Position numbers and translations under genes: made by a program | DNA from: Aeromonas jandaei | Lineage (GTDB): Bacteria; Pseudomonadota; Gammaproteobacteria; Enterobacterales; Aeromonadaceae | Assembly: GCF_037890695.1 (NCBI RefSeq) | Contig: NZ_CP149571.1 | Coordinates: 944,001 to 1,008,000 of the forward strand | DNA: 64,000 nucleotides | Reading direction: 5' to 3' | Notes under the pieces: model-generated | The model's input: only the letters and a program-made list of their open reading frames with translations | Databases searched by the model: none | What the model was told of the DNA's origin: nothing | Part shown: in pieces, positions 53,739 through 63,407 of the stretch | Layout: every line of letters begins with the position of its first letter | Position numbering within the stretch: position 1 is the first letter of the stretch

Positions 53739-54848
53739 TCAGAGTTTGAACAGCGGGCGCAGGCGAATACCGATCAGGCTACCGGCGAGGGCCATCAGCA
53801 TCCAGACCCAGCCGTGCAGGCTGCCGGAGGCGGTGCCGTCGAAGAAGCCGCCGAGGTTGCAGGCGCTGTACATGGCGCCCATCCCCATCAGCAGGCCGCC
53901 GAGGATGGATGCCAGACTGTTGCCGATCCGCATCGGGGCGAAGTTGCCACCACCGCTGATGCAACGCGCCAGCATGGCCCCCAGAATGCCGAGCCAGAAC
54001 ATGCCGACCATGGGATTGATGAAGAGTGGCTGGGCCAGCTTGGGGTTGCCCTCGAACAGGCCGAACAGAGAGGCGCCGCGCAGCGCCATGTCATAGACGG
54101 CGCCGGTGATGGTTCAGGCCGAGCCGTGCAGGGCGACGACAGTGGAGTTGAGCACCGCGATGATGATGCCGCCGGTCAGCACGGTGAAGCGGCCATCGCG
54201 CCAGAACAGGTTGCCGCCGCTGAAGAGGGGCTTGAGCTCGCCGGTGCGCTTGAGTTCGCTGTTGCGAAACAACAGGAACAGAACGGCGACCAGCGCCAGG
54301 TTGAGCAGCATGCCGCTCCAGATATTGCCGGTCAGATCCTTGGCCAGCACCACATGGCTGGAGAAGGTGGCCTCCAGTTCGGGGCGGAACTGGTTGCTGA
54401 TGAGGGTGCCGATGCCGTAGCAGATCAGCACCAACCAGAAGCGGGGTTGCCCCTCGCCGCAGCAATAAAGAGTACCGGTGGCACAGACGCCTGCCAGCTG
54501 CATGCCGATGCCGAACAGGAAGGCACCGACGATGAAAGGAATGCCGATAGCCATCACGTTACCCACCATGGCATCGCCAAACAGGGCGTGACTAAAGGAG
54601 AGGAAGGTGGTGAACAGCAGAATTTCGATGGCGATGGTGAGCAGGTGAACCCGCACGTAGTAACTGTTGCGCTTGGTCAGCATTTCGCGCCAACCGAACA
54701 CGATGCCGAAGCGGCTGAAGGAGAGGGTGAAGCCGAAGCCGAATCCGATCAGGGCCATCAGAGCCCATTTCATACCAAAGGTGTTGCCGAGCCAGAGTAA
54801 CGCTCCCCCCGCGATTGCCACGATGGGGAGCGACCATTTTCGATTCAT
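53739..54848 (-). pseudogene. YeeE/YedE-family (DUF395) sulfur transport protein with in-frame TGA
   Basis: One continuous frame of about 369 codons, interrupted by a single TGA at 54116-54114 after ...STVVALHGSA. Sequence before (GMQLAGVCATGTLYCCGEGQP with the conserved Cys) and after (TITGAVYDMALRGASLFG..., GGNFAPMRIGNS, YSACNLGGFFDG) both belong to the family, whose homologues usually have Trp at this site (GSxW). So TGG to TGA is the simplest explanation. Full product would be an inner-membrane thiosulfate/sulfur transporter-like protein. Selenocysteine read-through is not excluded but no clear bacterial SECIS loop is seen. Confidence 0.8.
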
Positions 54849-54978
54849 GCCAGTTGATCCTTGTAGTTGGTTATTGAAGGGGCGGATCCTATTCCCTCAG
54901 GGAGTCCAACACCACCCATTTTGCCAATGATTGAAAAAATGGGCGGTGGAGTCGCTCGGCTATGGCCGACCGGGTGAT

Positions 54979-56598
54979 TCAGTGCTGCAGGGTGTCGAGA
55001 TGGAAATGACGGGTCTGTTTGGTCAGGATGCGGGCATGCTGGGCCACCATGGTCGCCTCTTCGGCGGCGTGGCTGGCGTTTTGATTTACCTCGGTTGCCA
55101 GTCGGGACAGTTCACTAACCTGATGATGGATCCCCTGCACAAGCCGGGTTTCATCGCCCATCAGTTGATCGACCTGAGCGATGCGCTGATTGATCTCCTC
55201 GCAGCTCTGTTCTATCCGGGCGACGCTCTGGCGTGCTGTCACCGCGTGGGTGACCGCCTGTTCGACCCGGGCCAGTTCGGTATCCATCTCGTTGGCGGCG
55301 CGCTGGCTGACATCCTGGATCTTGCCGATGATGGTATTGATCTCGGTAGTGGCGCTGCCGGTGCGGGTCGCCAGCGAGCGGACTTCATCGGCCACGACGG
55401 CAAAACCGCGCCCCTGTTCGCCTGCCCGGGCTGCTTCAATCGCGGCGTTGAGCGCCAGCAGATTGGTCTGCTCCGCAATATCGTGAATGGCGCCAGCCAG
55501 CCCGGCAATCTGCTGCGAAAGGCCAGCCAGATCTGAAATGGTGCTGGATACCCGCTTTACTCCAGTGGCTTGCTCCTCGATCACCTGCTCCACGGTGCGC
55601 ATGGCGCGTGATGCTTCTTGTGCCCGCTCGGCTGACTGGAGGGTTCGGTCCCCCACTTGATGGAGTTGACTACCCGCCTGCTCGATGGAGCGAGTGAGCT
55701 GTTCGATAGCCTGTTCGATATGTTGAGCTGCTCCGACCTGCGCCTGGCTGTCATCGGTGTACCGTTGTGCCATCGACGTCAGGTTGGTGGCACGATCATC
55801 GAGAGTGCTAGCGCTGCGCTGCAGCGACTCGACCAGGGTGGCAAGCTGATCGCGCATGGTTCCGATCTGGCGGATTAGCTCGCCGATGGCATCGAGGCCA
55901 GGTTCCGGCATGGGACGGTTCAATTCCCCTTCGGCAATGGCGGCGGTAGCCTTGCCGGCGGCCATCAGGCGCTGCTGGGTGGGTCGCCCCAGCCAGAAGA
56001 TGAGTCCGCCGCCCAGTAGAGCTGCGCACAGCAAGAGGCCATAGCAGAGCCGGGTTGTACTGGCGAGATGGGCCATCTGCTCGGCGGCATACTGGTTGCC
56101 GCTGATGACGGTGGCATCCACTCCGATCCGGTGGGCGTTATAGAGGGTTCGCAGGCGTGCAGCAATCGCACCCGCCTGCGCCAGATCCCCCACCTTGATG
56201 GCGGGGACAAACTTGTCGTTGAGCAACTGCCAGAACAGCTCCCCCTGCTGTTTCTGTTCCCCCAATAGCAGCCGTTTGAGTTGCTCGTTCAGGTTGCTCT
56301 CCTGCCAGAAGCGGTTGCGCTCTTCGAACTCCTTTTGCAGGCGTGCGAGAGTCTGAATCAATCCCTCCCGCTCCTCCGGTTTTGCATGGAGCAGGGTATA
56401 GACCTGCAGTTGGGATTCGATGAGGTAGAGCGGAGGTGGCAGGATGTCGGCGACCACGTCCTTGCCTTGTCCCATCTGGTCGGCTGCACTCCTGAGCGAA
56501 TAGAGACCCAAAAAGCTGATTGATATCAGTACGATAATGACCAGTACCCCAAGCAGCTGGCTAAAGAGCAGTGAACGGTCGTGAATTTGCCTGAACAT
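54979..56598 (-). CDS. Methyl-accepting chemotaxis protein
   Basis: A 539-residue chemoreceptor: first transmembrane helix (about residues 11-33), a ~150-residue periplasmic helical sensor, second helix (about 190-212), HAMP-like region, and a long coiled-coil signalling domain with the hairpin tip [38 protein letters not shown]. No C-terminal NWETF-type receptor-tail is seen. ATG 56598 follows GGAGG. Ligand not known. Confidence 0.93.
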   Translation of the reverse strand: MFRQIHDRSLLFSQLLGVLVIIVLISISFLGLYSLRSAADQMGQGKDVVADILPPPLYLIESQLQVYTLLHAKPEEREGLIQTLARLQKEFEERNRFWQESNLNEQLKRLLLGEQKQQGELFWQLLNDKFVPAIKVGDLAQAGAIAARLRTLYNAHRIGVDATVISGNQYAAEQMAHLASTTRLCYGLLLCAALLGGGLIFWLGRPTQQRLMAAGKATAAIAEGELNRPMPEPGLDAIGELIRQIGTMRDQLATLVESLQRSASTLDDRATNLTSMAQRYTDDSQAQVGAAQHIEQAIEQLTRSIEQAGSQLHQVGDRTLQSAERAQEASRAMRTVEQVIEEQATGVKRVSSTISDLAGLSQQIAGLAGAIHDIAEQTNLLALNAAIEAARAGEQGRGFAVVADEVRSLATRTGSATTEINTIIGKIQDVSQRAANEMDTELARVEQAVTHAVTARQSVARIEQSCEEINQRIAQVDQLMGDETRLVQGIHHQVSELSRLATEVNQNASHAAEEATMVAQHARILTKQTRHFHLDTLQH

Positions 56599-56740
56599 GA
56601 TGCCTCCATGCGGTGTTGTCCATGGATAGCATAGCGTCATTATCAGGATGGTGATTCAATCGTGACTGGCGTGAGATGACGAGAAAAGTTCTGCTGCCGA
56701 GGTTTGCCCCGGCACGACGGCCGGGGCAGGATGACAGGGT

Positions 56741-57643
56741 TTACTCTTTGGTCGGTGCAGACTTGGTGTTGCCGCTGCGCAGCCCATCCAGCGTAAAGAT
56801 CACCAGCGCGCTCCAGATGCAGGCGAAGGTGATGAGCTTGTCCATTGCCAGTGCCTCACCGTAGAGGGTGACGGCCAGGATGAACATCATGCTGGGGCCT
56901 ATGTACTGGAAGAAACCCAGGGTGGAGAGCTTGAGCCGGGTGGCCGCCGCTGTGAAGCAGAGCAGGGGAGCCGTGGTGACGGCGCCAGCGGCGATCAGCA
57001 GCAGGTTGAGCTGCCAGCCGTTCTCCGTCATGTTGCTGGTCGGGCTGTCTGCGATGCCCCACAGGTAGAAAGCGGCCGCAGGCAGCATGATGAGCGTCTC
57101 CAGCAGCAGGCCGGTGAGGGCATCGAGGGCCAGCTTTTTGCGCACCAGACCATACAGAGCGAAGCTCGACGCCAGCACCAGCGCGATCCAGGGCAGGGAG
57201 CCGAAGGCGATAAGCTGGATTGCCACTCCGATAAAGGCGAGGGCGACCGCCCACCACTGCAGGCGGCGCAGCTTCTCGCTCAGAAACAGCATGCCCAGCA
57301 GCACGTTGAACAGCGGATTGATGTAGTAGCCGAGGCTGGCATCCAGCATATGGCCGTTGTTGATGGCCCAGATGAAGAGCAGCCAGTTGCCCCCCACCGT
57401 GAAGGAGGTAAAGGTGAGGGTAAGCAGCACTTTCGGCCGACGCAGCACCGCCTGCACCTTGTGCCACTGGCGGCCCAGCAGGACCAGCACCATCAGCAGG
57501 GCGCATGACCAGATCACCCTGTGGGTGAGGATCTCGATGGCCGGCACGGCGGCAATGGTTTTGAAATAGATCGGGGCTACGCCCCAAAGGGTATAGGCGC
57601 TCAGGGCGTAGATGATCCCCTCGCGCTGGGTCTGTTGCGACAT
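56741..57643 (-). CDS. rarD: RarD-family EamA transporter
   Basis: A 300-residue ten-helix drug/metabolite transporter. Sequence follows RarD: REGIIYALSAYTLWGVAPIYFK, LTHRVIWS, NWLLFIWAINNGHMLDASLGYYINPL, LLCFTAAATRLKLSTLGFFQYIGPSMMFILAV. E. coli RarD has an uncertain substrate (chloramphenicol sensitivity was reported). Start ATG 57643; longer in-frame extension has no ribosome site. Confidence 0.9.
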   Translation of the reverse strand: MSQQTQREGIIYALSAYTLWGVAPIYFKTIAAVPAIEILTHRVIWSCALLMVLVLLGRQWHKVQAVLRRPKVLLTLTFTSFTVGGNWLLFIWAINNGHMLDASLGYYINPLFNVLLGMLFLSEKLRRLQWWAVALAFIGVAIQLIAFGSLPWIALVLASSFALYGLVRKKLALDALTGLLLETLIMLPAAAFYLWGIADSPTSNMTENGWQLNLLLIAAGAVTTAPLLCFTAAATRLKLSTLGFFQYIGPSMMFILAVTLYGEALAMDKLITFACIWSALVIFTLDGLRSGNTKSAPTKE

Positions 57644-57756
57644 GCAGATAGCCTTCACTGGAGTGTGGATGTTGGAAAAACATCGCAAAAAATCAGTGTA
57701 GCGATCCTTGTGCGGGGAAAGAAGCGAATAAAGCGAAGTCTGGGGGAGGAGAGGGA

Positions 57757-57927
57757 TCAGCCTTTGCCGCGGCGGATCTTGTCTACATCCATCAGCAGCC
57801 ACAGCATCAGGGCGATAGCGGAGATCCAGGGGCCCCAGGTCACGTAGGCCTCGCCGTGCCCCAGCACGAAGAAGAGCAGGGGCAAACCGATCACCAGAAA
57901 CAGGACACTTCCCAGAAAAAATAGCAT
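57757..57927 (-). CDS. Small two-helix membrane protein (56 residues)
   Basis: The frame gives MLFFLGSVLFLVIGLPLLFF... then ...WISAIALMLWLLMDVDKIRRGKG, i.e. two hydrophobic helices and a basic C-terminus. Upstream of ATG 57927 only AAAGAC resembles a ribosome site. Too short for usual cut-offs, but its composition is coding-like and it lies in the rarD direction, so it may be a genuine small membrane protein. Family unknown. Confidence 0.6.
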   Translation of the reverse strand: MLFFLGSVLFLVIGLPLLFFVLGHGEAYVTWGPWISAIALMLWLLMDVDKIRRGKG

Positions 57928-58002
57928 TTTTGTCTTTATATTTAATGGCTTGCTTATTTGATGATTATATCGATTGTGCCGCCTGATGGAAGACCGAAAT
58001 GC

Positions 58003-58026
58003 AAAAGGGGGGATTTCTCCCCCCTT
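58003..58026 (-). terminator. Terminator after puuC
   Basis: AAGGGGGG (58005-58012)/CCCCCCTT (58019-58026) stem with six-base loop; on the minus strand it ends in TTTT. Confidence 0.7.
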
Positions 58027-58052
58027 GCTGATGATGATGGCTATTTATGCCC

Positions 58053-59549
58053 TTATTCGAGCTGGATCCAGGTACTTTTCAGCTCGGTATATTTCTCCAG
58101 CGCGTGCAGCGACTTGTCGCGACCGTTGCCGGACTGTTTGAAGCCGCCAAACGGCATGGTCATGTCGCCGCCATCCCAGTTGTTGACGAAGACGGTGCCG
58201 GCGCGCAGGGCGCGTGAACCCTTGACCGCCTTGTTGAGATCCGCCGTCCAGATCGCTGCAGCCAGGCCGTAGTCAGTATCGTTGCCGAGCGAGATAGCCT
58301 CCTCCAGCGTATCGAAGCCGGTCACAGCCAGCACTGGGCCGAAGATCTCCTCGCGGAAGATACGCATCTGCGGAGTGACTTCATCGAAAATAGTGGGTTC
58401 GATATAGAAGCCGCCGCTCACTGTGTTGGTGCGGTTGCCCCCCAGCAGCAGCTTGGCCCCCTCCTGTTTGCCAATTTCGATATAGCGCAGCACCTGCTCC
58501 ATCTGGATGTGATCCACCATGGCGCCGATGCGTGTAGCGGGGTCGAGCGGGTTGGCCGAGATCCACTCGCGGGCATGGGCCAGCAGCCGCTCCATGAACT
58601 GCGGTTTGATGCTGTTTTGCACCAGTAGCCGGGAGGCGGCGGTACACACCTCGCCCTGGTTGTAGAAGATGGCACCTGCGGCGCTTCTGGCGGCAGCGTC
58701 CATATCGGGCACGTCAGCCAGAATGATGTTGGGGCTCTTGCCGCCGCACTCCATAAAGGCGCGCTTGAGGTTCGACTTGCCGGAGCACTCCACCAGATGC
58801 TTACCGATTTTGGTGGAGCCGGTGAAGGTTATGCAATCCACATCCATGTGCATGGCCAGCGCCTCGCCTACGGTATGGCCAAAGCCGGGCAGCACGTTGA
58901 ACACACCATCCGGGATGCCCGCCTCCTTGGCCAGACCCGCGATGCGCAGGGCGGTCAGGGGGGACTTTTCGGAAGGCTTGAGGATCACCGAGTTGCCGGT
59001 GGCGAGCGCCGGGCCCAGCTTCCAGCAGGCCATCACCAGCGGGAAGTTCCACGGCACGATGGCGGCGACCACCCCGAGTGGTTCGCGGGTCACCAGCGCC
59101 AGTGCCGACTCCTCGACCGGCGCGACCTGATCGTAAATCTTGTCGATGGCTTCGGCGTTCCAGGCGATGCAGTTGGCAGCGGCCGGGGCGTCATAGCCCA
59201 TGGCATCGCCGATGGGTTTGCCCATGTCGAGCGACTCCAGCAGCGCCAGCTCCAGTTTGTTGAGGCGCATCAGTTCGGCGAAGCGCTGCATGATCTGCTT
59301 GCGCTGTTTCGGTGGCAGGCCGCTCCAGCGTTTATCATCGAATGCGGCACGAGCGGCCTGTACCGCCAACTCGGCATCGGCGGCGTCGCAGGCGGCCACT
59401 TTGGTCAGCAGCTTGCCGTTGGCCGGGTTGATGCAGTCGAAGGTGGCGCCATTGATGGCATCCCGATAGCTGCCATCGATAAAGGCTTGCGAGGGCAGAG
59501 TCAGGTGGGAGGCCTTGTGTTGCCACTGGGCCAGGGTCAGGTCACTCAT
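58053..59549 (-). CDS. puuC: Gamma-glutamyl-gamma-aminobutyraldehyde dehydrogenase (PuuC-like)
   Basis: A 498-residue NAD(P)+-dependent aldehyde dehydrogenase. Catalytic Cys in NQGEVCTAASRL, Glu in MECGGKSPNI, and Asn in VPWNFP; the terminal VNNWDGGDMTMPFGGFKQSGNGRDKSLHALEKYTELKSTWIQLE is typical of PuuC/AldB-type enzymes. It oxidises aminoaldehydes from putrescine breakdown. ATG 59549 follows AAGGAG. Downstream of puuR on the same strand. Confidence 0.9.
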   Translation of the reverse strand: MSDLTLAQWQHKASHLTLPSQAFIDGSYRDAINGATFDCINPANGKLLTKVAACDAADAELAVQAARAAFDDKRWSGLPPKQRKQIMQRFAELMRLNKLELALLESLDMGKPIGDAMGYDAPAAANCIAWNAEAIDKIYDQVAPVEESALALVTREPLGVVAAIVPWNFPLVMACWKLGPALATGNSVILKPSEKSPLTALRIAGLAKEAGIPDGVFNVLPGFGHTVGEALAMHMDVDCITFTGSTKIGKHLVECSGKSNLKRAFMECGGKSPNIILADVPDMDAAARSAAGAIFYNQGEVCTAASRLLVQNSIKPQFMERLLAHAREWISANPLDPATRIGAMVDHIQMEQVLRYIEIGKQEGAKLLLGGNRTNTVSGGFYIEPTIFDEVTPQMRIFREEIFGPVLAVTGFDTLEEAISLGNDTDYGLAAAIWTADLNKAVKGSRALRAGTVFVNNWDGGDMTMPFGGFKQSGNGRDKSLHALEKYTELKSTWIQLE

Positions 59550-59672
59550 GTTCACTCCTTGAACCGGCAAAGTCACTATCCGCGTATCAATATGCTAAAC
59601 ATCTTGCCGCTTGTAAATCCGTTTTGTAACAATTCATTAAACATTGGGCTGTTTTTAACCGATGCCAGTCAG

Positions 59673-60215
59673 TTAGAAACTGGCGGGAGTATTGGCTGAA
59701 ATCAGCACGCACTCCTGCTCGCCCACGTTGCGAAAACGGTGGGGGGTACGGCTGTCGAAGTAGTAGCCATCGCCCGGCGTCAGCAGGTAGATCTGCTCGC
59801 CGACGGTCACCTCAATCTCGCCCTTGATGACGATGCCGCACTCTTCACCCTCGTGGCTCAGCATGTCGTCACCGGTGTCGGCTCCGGCAGGCAGGATCTC
59901 CTGCATCATGCCGATGGCACGGTTGGCACGGCTGTGGCCCACCAGTCGGTAACTGATGGGATGGGTGCCGAGATCCGGCATATCGGCGGCGCGAAAGACC
60001 ACTTCGGAGTCCATTTCGGTCTCGTCGGTAAAGAAGCTGGCCAGCGACATGGGGATCCCTTCCAGCACTTTGCGCAGGGAGGCAACCGACGGGCTCACCT
60101 GATTTTTCTCGATCTGGGAGATGAATCCGTTGGTCACGCCGGAGCGTTTGGCCAGCTCGCGCTGGGAGAGGCCGGCTTTGGTGCGAACCGCCTTGAGGCG
60201 GTGGCCGATATCCAT
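59673..60215 (-). CDS. puuR: PuuR-type regulator (HTH-cupin)
   Basis: A 180-residue protein: N-terminal lambda-Cro-type helix-turn-helix (IGHRLKAVRTKAGLSQRELAKRSGVTNGFISQIEKNQVSPSVASLRKVL) and C-terminal cupin (EECGIVIKGEIEVTVGEQIYLLTPGDGYYFDSRTPHRFRN). PuuR represses putrescine utilisation genes in E. coli; here it is between puuC and the divergent bauA. Repeated motif nearby may be its operator (see findings). AAGGAGTG precedes ATG 60215. Confidence 0.88.
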   Translation of the reverse strand: MDIGHRLKAVRTKAGLSQRELAKRSGVTNGFISQIEKNQVSPSVASLRKVLEGIPMSLASFFTDETEMDSEVVFRAADMPDLGTHPISYRLVGHSRANRAIGMMQEILPAGADTGDDMLSHEGEECGIVIKGEIEVTVGEQIYLLTPGDGYYFDSRTPHRFRNVGEQECVLISANTPASF

Positions 60216-60255
60216 CGATAGACACTCCTTGACTGTTTACTATTATTAAATTTGT

Positions 60256-60386
60256 GTTAAATATCTTATACCGCCCCGTTCAGCACAGCTAGTTGGGGTG
60301 AGATCAGATAGGGCCATAATGAGCCCTTTTTTAAGGATTCAGGTGTTTAATTTAATAGGCAATGGCCGATAGTTGCTAAACACCTT
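60256..60386. promoter_or_regulatory. Repeated TAAACA-CTT motif in the puuR-bauA divergent region
   Basis: GTTAAATATCTT (60256-60267), AGGTGTTTA (60341-60349, inverted) and GCTAAACACCTT (60375-60386) share the consensus TAAAYAYCTT; a further copy GCTAAACATCTT at 59594-59605 lies between puuR and puuC. AGGTGTTTA and TAAACACCT make a perfect 9-bp inverted repeat 27 bases apart in front of bauA. Confidence 0.6.
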
Positions 60387-60401
60387 AAGGATGAGGTGAC
60401 C

Positions 60402-61733
60402 ATGAAACCGATCAGCGACATCAATACCCCCTCCGACATGTCCGCCTTCTGGATGCCGTTCACCGCCAACCAGCAGTTCAAGGCGGCGCCGCGCATCCTG
60501 AAGTCGGCGGAGGGGATGTATTATCACTCAGAGGATGGCCGCAAGATACTGGATGGCACAGCCGGACTCTGGTGTTGCAACGCGGGCCATGGTCGGCGCG
60601 AGATTGCCGAGGCGGTCTCCCAGCAGATTTCCCACCTCGATTTCGCCCCCACTTTCCAGATGGGCCACCCGCTGCCGTTCGAGCTGGCCAACAAGCTGGT
60701 GGAGATTGCTCCCAAGGGTTTTGGCCACGTCTTCTATACCAACTCCGGCTCCGAGTCGGTCGATACAGCGCTCAAAATCGCGCTGGCATGGCAGCGGGCG
60801 CGCGGTCAGGGCACCCGTACCCGGCTGATTGGCCGCGAGCGTGGTTACCACGGGGTCGGTTTTGGCGGCATCTCGGTGGGGGGGATTCCCGGCAACCGCA
60901 AGTGGTTCGGCTCCCTGCTGACCGGGGTGGATCATCTGCCCCATACCCTCAACATCGCCAAGAATGCCTTCACCAAAGGGCTGCCCGAGGAGGATGTGGC
61001 GCTGGCCGACGAGCTGGAGAAGATTGTCTTCCTGCACGATGCCAGCAATATCGCGGCAGTGATTGTCGAGCCCATCGCCGGCAGCACCGGCGTGCTGATG
61101 CCGCCCAAGGGCTACCTCAAGCGGCTGCGGGAGATCTGTACCAAACACGGCATCCTGTTGATTTTTGACGAGGTGATCACCGGTTTCGGTCGCCTCGGCT
61201 CCCCCTTTGCCGCTCAGGAGTTCGATGTCATCCCCGACATGATCACCTGCGCCAAGGGGCTCACCAACGGTGCTATCCCGATGGGGGCGGTGCTGGTGCA
61301 GAAGCACATTTATGACGACATGATGGCTGCGGGCAAGGGGGCCATCGAGCTGTTCCACGGCTACACCTACTCCGGCCATCCGGTGGCTGCTGCAGCGGGT
61401 CTGGCGACCCTCGAGATCTATCGCAACGAGAACCTGCTCAGCCGCGCCGCCGATCTGGCGGGCTACTGGGAGGAGGCGGCTCATTCGCTGAAGGGCTGCA
61501 AGCATGTGAAGGATGTGCGCAACTACGGGCTGGTGGCGGGCATCGAGCTGGAATCCATGCCGGATGCACCGGGCAAGCGCGCCTACGAGGTGTTTGTCCG
61601 CTGCTTCGAGAAGGGGGCGCTGATCCGGGTGACCGGCGACATCATCGCCCTGTCGCCACCCCTCATCATCGAGCGCAGCCAGATCGACGATCTCTTCACC
61701 CTGCTGCAGGATGCCCTGCAGGCCCAACCCTAA
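60402..61733 (+). CDS. bauA: Beta-alanine:pyruvate (omega-amino acid) aminotransferase
   Basis: A 443-residue class III PLP aminotransferase. FWMPFTANQQFKAAPRIL, LDGTAGLWCCNAGHGR, YTNSGSESVDTALKIAL and RERGYHGVGFGGISVGGI are very close to the Pseudomonas BauA. PLP lysine in ITCAKGLTNGAIPMG, Asp in IFDEVITGFGR. It turns beta-alanine and pyruvate into malonate semialdehyde and alanine. ATG 60402 has GAGG six bases upstream; GTG 60396 is less likely. Confidence 0.9.
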   Translation: MKPISDINTPSDMSAFWMPFTANQQFKAAPRILKSAEGMYYHSEDGRKILDGTAGLWCCNAGHGRREIAEAVSQQISHLDFAPTFQMGHPLPFELANKLVEIAPKGFGHVFYTNSGSESVDTALKIALAWQRARGQGTRTRLIGRERGYHGVGFGGISVGGIPGNRKWFGSLLTGVDHLPHTLNIAKNAFTKGLPEEDVALADELEKIVFLHDASNIAAVIVEPIAGSTGVLMPPKGYLKRLREICTKHGILLIFDEVITGFGRLGSPFAAQEFDVIPDMITCAKGLTNGAIPMGAVLVQKHIYDDMMAAGKGAIELFHGYTYSGHPVAAAAGLATLEIYRNENLLSRAADLAGYWEEAAHSLKGCKHVKDVRNYGLVAGIELESMPDAPGKRAYEVFVRCFEKGALIRVTGDIIALSPPLIIERSQIDDLFTLLQDALQAQP

Positions 61734-61824
61734 CCCATTTGGTGGCCCTGCTCTGGCGGGGCCTTGCGTTGCCTCGTTTTGACGAGCGCTGCGCCACCAC
61801 GACATCAGTCATCACGGAGGATAC

Positions 61825-63321
61825 ATGACATACAGGGTCAGCAACTTCATCAACGGCCAGCCGCAGGAGAGTCGCAGCGAGCGCCAGGGGGCCATCTTCA
61901 ATCCCGCTTGTGGCAAGCAGCAGGGGAGTGTGGGGCTGTCCAGCGCCGCCGAGTGTCAGGAGGCGATCGCCATCGCCGAGTGCGCCTTTGCCGACTGGTC
62001 GCAAACCCCGCCGCTGGTGCGGGCCCGGGTCTTTTTCCGCTTCAAGGAGTTGATGGAGCAGCACAGGGACGAGCTGGCCCAGCTCATCAGCCGCGAGCAC
62101 GGCAAGGTCTTCTCCGATGCGCAGGGTGAGCTGACCCGCGGGCTGGAAGTGGTGGAGTTTGCCTGCGGCATTCCTCATCTGCTCAAGGGGGAGCACTCCC
62201 TCAACGTCGGTCGCGGGGTGGACAGCTACTCCATGATGCAGCCGGTGGGGGTTTGCGCCGGTATCACCCCGTTCAATTTCCCGGCCATGGTGCCGCTCTG
62301 GATGTTCCCGGTCGCCATCGCCTGCGGCAACACCTTCATTCTCAAACCTTCCGAGAAGGATCCCTCCCTCTCGCTGCGGATGGCCGAGCTGCTCAAGGAG
62401 GCCGGTCTGCCGGACGGCGTGCTCAACGTGGTGAACGGCGACAAGGAGGTGGTGGATGTGCTGCTGACCGACCCGCGAGTAGGTGCCGTGTCGTTTGTCG
62501 GCTCGACTCCCATCGCCCAGTACATCTATGCCACCGCCTCTGCCCACGGCAAACGGGTGCAGGCGTTGGGCGGCGCCAAGAACCACATGGTGGTGATGCC
62601 GGATGCGGATCTCGATCAAGCGGTCTCCGCCCTGATGGGGGCTGCTTATGGGGCGGCGGGTGAGCGCTGCATGGCTATTTCGGTGGCCGTGGTGGTGGGG
62701 GACGAGACCGCCGATGCGCTGGTGGCCAAGCTGATGCCGCTAGTGGAAAAACTGCGGGTGGGCCCGGGGCTGGGCCAGAGCCCGGAGAACGAAATGGGGC
62801 CGCTCATCAGCAAGGAGCATCTGGCCAAGGTGCGCGGCTACGTGGATCAGGGGGTGGCCGAAGGGGCCACGCTGCGGGTCGATGGTCGCACGCTGAGCCA
62901 CGACGAGGGTTACTTTATCGGTGGCTGCCTGTTTGACGAGGTGACCCCCGAGATGCGCATCTATCGCGAGGAGATCTTCGGCCCGGTGCTCTCCATCGTG
63001 CGGGTGCCGGACTACGAGACGGCACTGCGGCTCATCAACGAGCACGAGTACGGCAACGGTACCGCCATCTTTACCTGTGACGGCGACACTGCGCGGGACT
63101 TCACGGCGCGGGTGCAGGTCGGTATGGTAGGGGTGAACGTCCCCATTCCGGTGCCGATGGCGTTTCACAGCTTTGGCGGCTGGAAGCGCTCCATCTTCGG
63201 GCCGCTCAACATGCACGGGCCGGATGGGGTTCGCTTTTATACCCGGATGAAGACGGTCACGGCGCGCTGGCCCCAGAGCCTGCGCAGTGGTGCCGAGTTC
63301 TCCATGCCAACCATGAAGTGA
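61825..63321 (+). CDS. mmsA: CoA-acylating (methyl)malonate-semialdehyde dehydrogenase
   Basis: A 498-residue aldehyde dehydrogenase with the MmsA pattern: [62 protein letters not shown], and active Cys in [14 protein letters not shown]; no catalytic Glu is expected in this subfamily. Product: acetyl-CoA from malonate semialdehyde (or propionyl-CoA from methylmalonate semialdehyde). Following bauA it most likely completes beta-alanine catabolism. ATG 61825 has GGAGG. Confidence 0.93.
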   Translation: MTYRVSNFINGQPQESRSERQGAIFNPACGKQQGSVGLSSAAECQEAIAIAECAFADWSQTPPLVRARVFFRFKELMEQHRDELAQLISREHGKVFSDAQGELTRGLEVVEFACGIPHLLKGEHSLNVGRGVDSYSMMQPVGVCAGITPFNFPAMVPLWMFPVAIACGNTFILKPSEKDPSLSLRMAELLKEAGLPDGVLNVVNGDKEVVDVLLTDPRVGAVSFVGSTPIAQYIYATASAHGKRVQALGGAKNHMVVMPDADLDQAVSALMGAAYGAAGERCMAISVAVVVGDETADALVAKLMPLVEKLRVGPGLGQSPENEMGPLISKEHLAKVRGYVDQGVAEGATLRVDGRTLSHDEGYFIGGCLFDEVTPEMRIYREEIFGPVLSIVRVPDYETALRLINEHEYGNGTAIFTCDGDTARDFTARVQVGMVGVNVPIPVPMAFHSFGGWKRSIFGPLNMHGPDGVRFYTRMKTVTARWPQSLRSGAEFSMPTMK

Positions 63322-63407
63322 TGAGCCAAAGGCTCACCACCATGATTTGATTCTCTTGCCCCCGCTGATCGCTGGTCTGCGGGGGCACTTCTGTAAAGGA
63401 GCAACAG

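Noticed and set aside
54089..54116. SECIS element after the TGA of the yeeE-like gene
   Set aside because: Only a GGCGCC/GGCGCC stem with a large loop could be drawn; it does not resemble a bacterial SECIS with its apical G/GU loop.
56705..56728. Hairpin TGCCCCGG-N8-CCGGGGCA after rarD as terminator
   Set aside because: No T run follows on the minus strand; left uncalled as a terminator.
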